From a bacterium (GTDB lineage: Bacteria > Patescibacteriota > UBA1384 > JAMDBS01 > DAOVQR01), in NCBI GenBank assembly GCA_030628575.1, contig DAOVQR010000022.1, positions 1-9,047 of the forward strand: 9,047 nucleotides of DNA, in the 5' to 3' direction. A program made the position numbers and the translations under genes. The notes beneath the pieces are model-generated. The model saw only the letters and a list, made by a program, of their open reading frames with translations. It searched no databases and was not told where the DNA came from. This document shows, piece by piece, positions 5,550 to 9,047 of the stretch; the stretch's first letter is position 1; each line of letters begins with the position of its first letter.

Positions 5550-6791
5550 TTACGGTATAAATTGTTTAAATACTTGTTTAGCTTTATCAACTACTGAACT
5601 AAATTTTCCTAAATTTAATCCACCGCCAGTTGAATGTTTGCCGGATTCCATTCCCCAAAGCATCAAACCTACACTCGTAGTGTAGCTAGGATCATCTAAC
5701 TTGTCAACTATCCCAGATATTTCAGTTAATGGATACCCGATTTGAGCTGGAAGTCGCAAATAATCTTTTGTAAAATTAATCAATCCGTCTAATTTTGCAC
5801 CATTTCCAGTAAAAACAATTCCAGCTGGTAGCATTCCATCACGACCGTTTTTTTTAAGTTCGTCACGGATCATAGAAAAAATTTCGGTTAATCTTGCTTC
5901 AACTATTTCTGCCACATATTTTTTTGCCACCTTATTTTCTTCATGTGGATCAAAATCAGATAAGTCAATCTTTTCTGTTTCTCTAATATCTTTTGTAAAT
6001 GCGCTGGCATATTTAACTTTTATTTTTTCTGCCACATCAAGCGAAGTTCTTAAACCAATGGCAATATCATTGGTTATATGCATTGATCCAACTGGCAAAA
6101 CTGCACAATGTACTAATTTTCCTTCTTCAAAAATGATAATATTGGTTGTACCTGCACCAATATCAATCATCATTACTCCCATTTCTTTTTGTTTTTTAGA
6201 TAATAATACTTTGGCTGTTGCTAAAGGTGAGAATATTAATTCGTTTATTTCTAAACCAGCCTGAGTCACACATTTATTCAAGTTTTTGATGGCGTTGACG
6301 GTTCCAGTGATAATTGAAGCTTCCACTTCTAATCTTATACCAGTCATACCCATAGGATCATCGATTCCCTGTTGTCCATCAACAATAAATGATTTGGGAA
6401 TAATATGTAAAATTTCTCTATTGGGTGGCATAGCAACAGCTTTAGATGCCTCAATTACTCTTTCTACATCAGCGGAAGTAATTTCTCCATCAGCTCGTGA
6501 TACAGCAATAACTCCTTTGGAGGTGGTAGTGTTAATATGATTGCCACTAATTCCTACGTAAGCTGAATTGAGTGGAACTCCAGCCATTCTTTCAGTTTTT
6601 TCCAAAACTGAAGAAAGAGCACTTACTGTTTCTTCAATATCGACTATTGTGCCTTTACGCAAACCAGAATTTGCAGCTTTGGCTATGCCAATTATTTCGA
6701 TATTATTATTTTCACCTTGAATATTACCAGCGCAAACCGTTACTTTTGAGGATCCTATATCAAGTCCTAGTATTACATTTTGCTTAGCCAT
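5550..6791 (-). CDS. ftsA: Cell division protein FtsA
   Basis: Actin-like ATPase that tethers FtsZ filaments to the inner face of the membrane and recruits the divisome. 413 aa, a normal length. Phosphate loop 1 LGLDIGSSKV (8-17), the 1C subdomain at about 85-165 including HIIPKSFIVDGQQGIDDPMGM (the SHS2 region typical of FtsA rather than MreB or DnaK), phosphate loop 2 MIDIGAGTTNI (208-218), and the adenosine motif at 327-336. The last residues VVDKAKQVFKQFIP (400-413) form a basic amphipathic helix, the membrane-targeting sequence. The adenosine motif reads FTGNGA where LTGGGA is usual, a minor substitution. The start is ATG 6791, with GGAGGGG a few bases upstream. It is transcribed from the promoter at 6874-6903, with ftsZ next in line. 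Confidence 0.97.
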   Translation of the reverse strand: MAKQNVILGLDIGSSKVTVCAGNIQGENNNIEIIGIAKAANSGLRKGTIVDIEETVSALSSVLEKTERMAGVPLNSAYVGISGNHINTTTSKGVIAVSRADGEITSADVERVIEASKAVAMPPNREILHIIPKSFIVDGQQGIDDPMGMTGIRLEVEASIITGTVNAIKNLNKCVTQAGLEINELIFSPLATAKVLLSKKQKEMGVMMIDIGAGTTNIIIFEEGKLVHCAVLPVGSMHITNDIAIGLRTSLDVAEKIKVKYASAFTKDIRETEKIDLSDFDPHEENKVAKKYVAEIVEARLTEIFSMIRDELKKNGRDGMLPAGIVFTGNGAKLDGLINFTKDYLRLPAQIGYPLTEISGIVDKLDDPSYTTSVGLMLWGMESGKHSTGGGLNLGKFSSVVDKAKQVFKQFIP

Positions 6792-6820
6792 TAAATATCC
6801 CCTCCAATATATAAACTATC

Positions 6821-6848
6821 GACAGTTAACAACTGACAATTAACTATT
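6821..6848. repeat. 7-bp-period array in the ftsA leader
   Basis: Heptads GACAGTT, AACAACT, GACAATT and AACTATT: two 14-bp repeats of a GACA.TTAAC pattern. It lies between the ftsA promoter and its ribosome site, within the 5' untranslated region. Confidence 0.6.
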
Positions 6849-6873
6849 AATCAAGTAAACATTTTCGATATTT

Positions 6874-6903
6874 ATTATACCACATTTATAATGTAAAATG
6901 CAA
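6874..6903 (-). promoter_or_regulatory. Extended -10 promoter of ftsA (ftsAZ)
   Basis: On the minus strand TGG then TATAAT (6882-6874) is a perfect extended -10 element. An 18-base spacer precedes TTGCAT (6903-6898), a weak -35 (3/6) lying inside the heptad array at 6891-6918. Transcription would start near 6867, giving a leader of about 75 bases before the ftsA ATG. Confidence 0.6.
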
Positions 6904-6918
6904 AGTTCAAAATGCAAA
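6891..6918. repeat. 7-bp-period array over the ftsA -35 region
   Basis: Heptads ATGTAAA, ATGCAAA, GTTCAAA and ATGCAAA, followed by ATAACAG, as after the array at 1569-1596. The putative -35 of ftsA is made of the second unit. Confidence 0.65.
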
Positions 6919-6930
6919 ATAACAGTTTAA

Positions 6931-6986
6931 AATTAAAAATTAGGATTTTGAATTTGTTTAGAAATTAGGAATTAAAAATTAGGATT
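6931..6986. repeat. 7-bp-period array abutting the ybeY stop codon
   Basis: AT-only-plus-G heptads such as AATTAAA, AATTAGG, TAGGAAT, TAAAAAT and TAGGATT run for about 56 bp and end two bases before the TAA of ybeY (6991-6989). Longer words also recur: AATTAAAAATTAGGATTTT at 6931-6949 is repeated at 6970-6988. Confidence 0.65.
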
Positions 6987-6988
6987 TT

Positions 6989-7369
6989 TTAAGAGTGGTG
7001 TTTTCCCAACAAATGTTCTAAGCCATGGCAAGCTAAAAAATTGATTTCTTTTTGCAAAGTATAGGAGTTTTCCATGGCTTGTTTTTTTGCTTGTTTAAAA
7101 CAGATAAAAATGTCGCCCAATTGTCTGATTTTCTCATTTGGCACTTGAACTTGACCAAATGATAAAACATCAGTAATTTCATTTTTTTTGCGCCATTTTC
7201 TATTTAAGGCGCAAATTTCTATTTTAGATACTAAATGGAGGTTTAATTCAGCATTGGAGGAAAATTCGTGTTTCTTTAAAGTTTGAATTAGGTTGGATTT
7301 CATCTTTTTTATATCTATTTTATTCTTCAGGTTTTTTGGTATGTTTAAATTTAAAATCAAATTTAGCAT
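6989..7369 (-). CDS. ybeY: Endoribonuclease YbeY (16S rRNA maturation), short C-terminus
   Basis: Zinc-dependent single-strand endoribonuclease acting in 16S rRNA 3'-end maturation and ribosome quality control. Family marks: the ALNRKWRKKNEITDVLSF block (54-71), equivalent to the usual LN..YR.K...TDVLSF, then LGDIFIC (84-90), and the metal motif HGLEHLLGKHH, which keeps all three histidines of H-x3-H-x5-H although the usual Asp before the last His is His. The protein ends with one Ser after the last catalytic His, whereas family members usually carry a further helix of roughly 10-25 residues; a heptad array begins right at the stop. The start is uncertain. ATG 7369 (126 aa) overlaps pgpH by 50 bp and restores the first beta strand (LNLILNLNI); the internal ATG 7303 would lose it. 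Expressed with pgpH and yqeY. Confidence 0.88.
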   Translation of the reverse strand: MLNLILNLNIPKNLKNKIDIKKMKSNLIQTLKKHEFSSNAELNLHLVSKIEICALNRKWRKKNEITDVLSFGQVQVPNEKIRQLGDIFICFKQAKKQAMENSYTLQKEINFLACHGLEHLLGKHHS

Positions 7370-8294
7370 AAGGTTTTTCTTTCTGAGGATATTTAATTCT
7401 TTGATGATGCATTACGCAAAGAGTTTCAATAAAAGATTGGCAAATTTCATCTAATTGGTGTTGAGTCAATCCAGAAAGTTCTAATTGTTTTTCTTTAATT
7501 TTTTCCCGCACAGCTTCATTAACAGTTCGAGTGATTTTTTCTTTATCAACTTTATCTAATAATCTAATTTTGGCTTCAATCACGTCAGCCAACATTAAGA
7601 TGGCTGTTTCTAGAGAAAGTGGTTTAGGCCCGGGATAGCTGAAATCTTTTTCCCGTGGTTTTAAACCCATTTTTTTGGCTAATTCAAAAAAATATTTAAT
7701 ACGTGAAGTGCCGTGGTGTTCAGGTATAAAAGCAATTACTTCAGTGGGCAGATTGTATTCTTTACCTAATTTAATGCCATATTTGACATGACCGATTATA
7801 ATTTGTGCACTTTTTTTTGGATCCTTGATATTTTCATGAGGACTATTTTCTCCTTTTTTCTGATTTTCAATATAAAAAGCCGGATTTTCAACTTTTCCAA
7901 TATCATGATAATAACCACCGATTCTGGTAAGTAAAGAGTCAGCTTTAATAGCTTTAGCTGCTTTATAAGCAAGATTGGCAACAGTTAGAGAATGATGATA
8001 AGTTCCAGGAGCTTCCAAAGATAACTTTAATAAGAGCGGGTGAGAAAAACTTTCCAATCTTAAAAGGCGGCGGAAAGTGGCTAAATAATCTTTTAATACA
8101 GGTGCTGTAAAAAGAACAGCTAGAGATACAATAAAGGCGGATATAAAAGATGTCAGAAAAAAATATATGAACTGTAAAAAAGATAAATAAGGTAAATTAT
8201 GCCAAGCAATAGAAAAAACGCCAATAATAACTAAATTGATTACAGTAATTATTCCTACTAAAAATAGCCCGTATTTTAGTGGTTTTTCAAACAT
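7320..8294 (-). CDS. pgpH: PgpH-like membrane HD phosphodiesterase, two-TM form
   Basis: Likely a cyclic-di-AMP phosphodiesterase: a metal-dependent HD domain on a membrane anchor. With ATG 8294 (324 aa) there are two membrane segments at about 8-31 and 38-66, then the cytoplasmic HD domain. Motifs: LEAPGTYHHS with His100/101, YYHDIGK with His130-Asp131, GHVK with His169, EHHGTS with His193/194, YPGPKP (221-226) and LADVIEA with Asp237, all typical of the PgpH family. Full-length PgpH has seven TM segments and a large extracytoplasmic 7TMR-HDED domain; here only a short stretch of the membrane part remains, which looks like reduction rather than damage because the frame is clean. A TTG at 8312 would add six residues. 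The order yqeY-pgpH-ybeY mirrors the Firmicutes neighbourhood. Its last 50 bp overlap the chosen ybeY start. Substrate is inferred from family only. Confidence 0.88.
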   Translation of the reverse strand: MFEKPLKYGLFLVGIITVINLVIIGVFSIAWHNLPYLSFLQFIYFFLTSFISAFIVSLAVLFTAPVLKDYLATFRRLLRLESFSHPLLLKLSLEAPGTYHHSLTVANLAYKAAKAIKADSLLTRIGGYYHDIGKVENPAFYIENQKKGENSPHENIKDPKKSAQIIIGHVKYGIKLGKEYNLPTEVIAFIPEHHGTSRIKYFFELAKKMGLKPREKDFSYPGPKPLSLETAILMLADVIEAKIRLLDKVDKEKITRTVNEAVREKIKEKQLELSGLTQHQLDEICQSFIETLCVMHHQRIKYPQKEKPYAKFDFKFKHTKKPEE

Positions 8295-8334
8295 AATATC
8301 GCCAAAGCGCAAAATTAACTAAAGCGCAAATTAA

Positions 8335-8871
8335 TTATTGCAGTTTGGATTTTACCATTTGGGCAATTTTTGAATTGTCTGCCCTCCCTTTTGTTTTAGC
8401 GAGAACTCGACCCATAACTTTATCCATATCGCCCATTGTACTGGCGTTAGTTTCTTTTATAACATCATCTACAATTTTAGAAATTTCATCATCAGAAATT
8501 TGCTGGGGTAAATATGGTTTTAAAACTTCAATTTCCTGCTGTTCTTTTTCTACTAAATCATTTCTGTTACCTGTTTTATATTCTTTAATTGAGTCATTTC
8601 TTTGTTTGATTTGTTTGGAAATTATTTCCATTATTTCATTATCAGTAAGTTCCTTTATTTTATCTCTTCGATCCTGATCCTCAGAGCCGAAGGACTGAGC
8701 TTGTCGTCCTTCGAATTCCTCAGGATGACCCTGAGTATATCGAATGGGTCGAAGGACAATTTTTTTGTTTATTATCTGAGATTTAAGCATACGTAAGGTG
8801 GAAAGTTTAGTTACATCTTTTGCTTTCATTGCTTGTTTCAAATCACTATCAATTTTTTCTAATAAATTCAT
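8335..8871 (-). CDS. yqeY: YqeY/GatB-like tRNA amidotransferase-related protein with repeat insert
   Basis: YqeY proteins share the helical tail domain found in GatB, the amidotransferase subunit that binds tRNA; their precise role is unsettled. The 178 residues match the family except for an insert: MNLLEKIDSDLKQAMKAKD and LSTLRMLKSQIINKKI (1-38), then about 31 foreign residues (39-69), then KELTDNEIMEIISKQIKQRNDSI, DLVEKEQQEIEVLKPYLPQQIS and the C-terminal MGRVLAKTKGRADNSKIAQMVKSKL. Ordinary members are about 147-150 aa, so the excess equals the insert. The insert is coded by a palindromic repeat at 8665-8757, with GC and residue content (RPIRYTQGHPEEFEGRQ) unlike the rest. It falls in the loop between two helices, where it should be tolerated. 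The start is ATG 8871, with GAGGA upstream. First gene of the yqeY-pgpH-ybeY group. Confidence 0.92.
   Translation of the reverse strand: MNLLEKIDSDLKQAMKAKDVTKLSTLRMLKSQIINKKIVLRPIRYTQGHPEEFEGRQAQSFGSEDQDRRDKIKELTDNEIMEIISKQIKQRNDSIKEYKTGNRNDLVEKEQQEIEVLKPYLPQQISDDEISKIVDDVIKETNASTMGDMDKVMGRVLAKTKGRADNSKIAQMVKSKLQ
8665..8757. repeat. Palindromic repeat inserted in frame in yqeY
   Basis: The segment holds perfect inverted arms TCGAAGGAC (8749-8757) and GTCCTTCGA (8706-8714), nested CTCAGG/CCTGAG (8719-8724 with 8730-8735), and a second competing arm CGAAGGAC (8688-8695) that can also pair with 8706-8713. It is clearly richer in GC than the flanking coding DNA. Length is close to 93 bp (31 codons), so the frame is preserved with no stop. 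Exact borders are uncertain by a few bases. Confidence 0.75.
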
Positions 8872-8940
8872 ATTTTTCCTCAGTTAATGTTAGTTAATTT
8901 TGGTTAATATAGTAGTGTTATTTTAAACTTAGCCGTTTTT

Positions 8941-8991
8941 GTCATTCTGAACTTGTTTCAGAATCTCAAGATCCTGAACTAAATTCAGTCC
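8941..8991. repeat. Dispersed palindromic repeat upstream of yqeY
   Basis: Two adjacent small palindromes: ATTCTGA/TCAGAAT (8944-8950 with 8958-8964), and CTGAA/TTCAG (8974-8978 with 8984-8988), joined by CTCAAGATC. The GTCATTCTGAACTTGTTTCAG wording is typical of short interspersed palindromes in many bacterial genomes. It lies in the leader region of yqeY. The rest of 8872-9047 shows only a TTGACA on the minus strand (9007-9002) without a convincing -10, and no ORF. Confidence 0.55.
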
Positions 8992-9047
8992 TGTTATATT
9001 ATGTCAAGCCCTACTCTTTAACAACATAAGGTGTTTGTCTCTTTAAA

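Noticed and set aside
9002..9007. Promoter for yqeY at the TTGACA on the minus strand
   Set aside because: No acceptable -10 hexamer at 15-19 bases; TATATT near 8906 lacks a -35. Left uncalled.

Overview
The window is AT-rich, compact bacterial chromosome. Seven housekeeping genes lie on the minus strand, one small gene lies on the plus strand, and repeat-filled spacers separate them. Gene content is core (cell division, RNA processing, nucleotide reduction). Low GC, shortened versions of PgpH and YbeY, a B12-dependent ribonucleotide reductase beside a cobalamin adenosyltransferase with no B12 biosynthesis genes in view, and dense short palindromic or tandem repeats together suggest a Candidate Phyla Radiation (Patescibacteria) genome. 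That lineage call is an inference. The standard code fits: the seven minus-strand genes read through with no internal UGA, which argues against a UGA-recoding lineage.

Layout, read right to left in the direction of minus-strand transcription. 8872-9047: leader of yqeY with a palindromic repeat. 8871-6989: yqeY, pgpH (two-TM HD-domain phosphodiesterase) and ybeY, tightly packed; this resembles the Firmicutes yqeY/phoH/pgpH/ybeY neighbourhood. 6988-6792: repeat-rich spacer with a good extended -10 promoter for ftsA. 6791-4276: ftsA and ftsZ, closed by a strong hairpin terminator at 4215-4251. 4163-998: nrdJ (class II, adenosylcobalamin-dependent ribonucleotide reductase) and cobO (corrinoid adenosyltransferase, which makes the cofactor NrdJ needs). 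681-1001, plus strand: a small gene with a perfect consensus promoter whose expected +1 falls on its ATG (leaderless); it is interrupted by an in-frame TGA, and its open frame runs on to meet the cobO stop codon. 1-644: no protein gene is visible. On the minus strand it holds a promoter, a cobalamin riboswitch (405-236) and an intrinsic terminator (150-122), together a B12-controlled leader for a gene beyond the left edge.

The most unusual theme is a family of degenerate tandem arrays with a strict 7-bp period. They occur in four minus-strand spacers or leaders, inside the coding sequence of cobO, directly at the ybeY stop codon, over the -35 region of ftsA, and as exactly the 84-bp segment between the two conserved cores of the riboswitch. 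A separate palindromic repeat (about 90 bp) has been accepted in frame inside yqeY, adding about 30 residues. Repeat DNA therefore appears to be remodelling proteins, promoters and an RNA sensor in the same neighbourhood.
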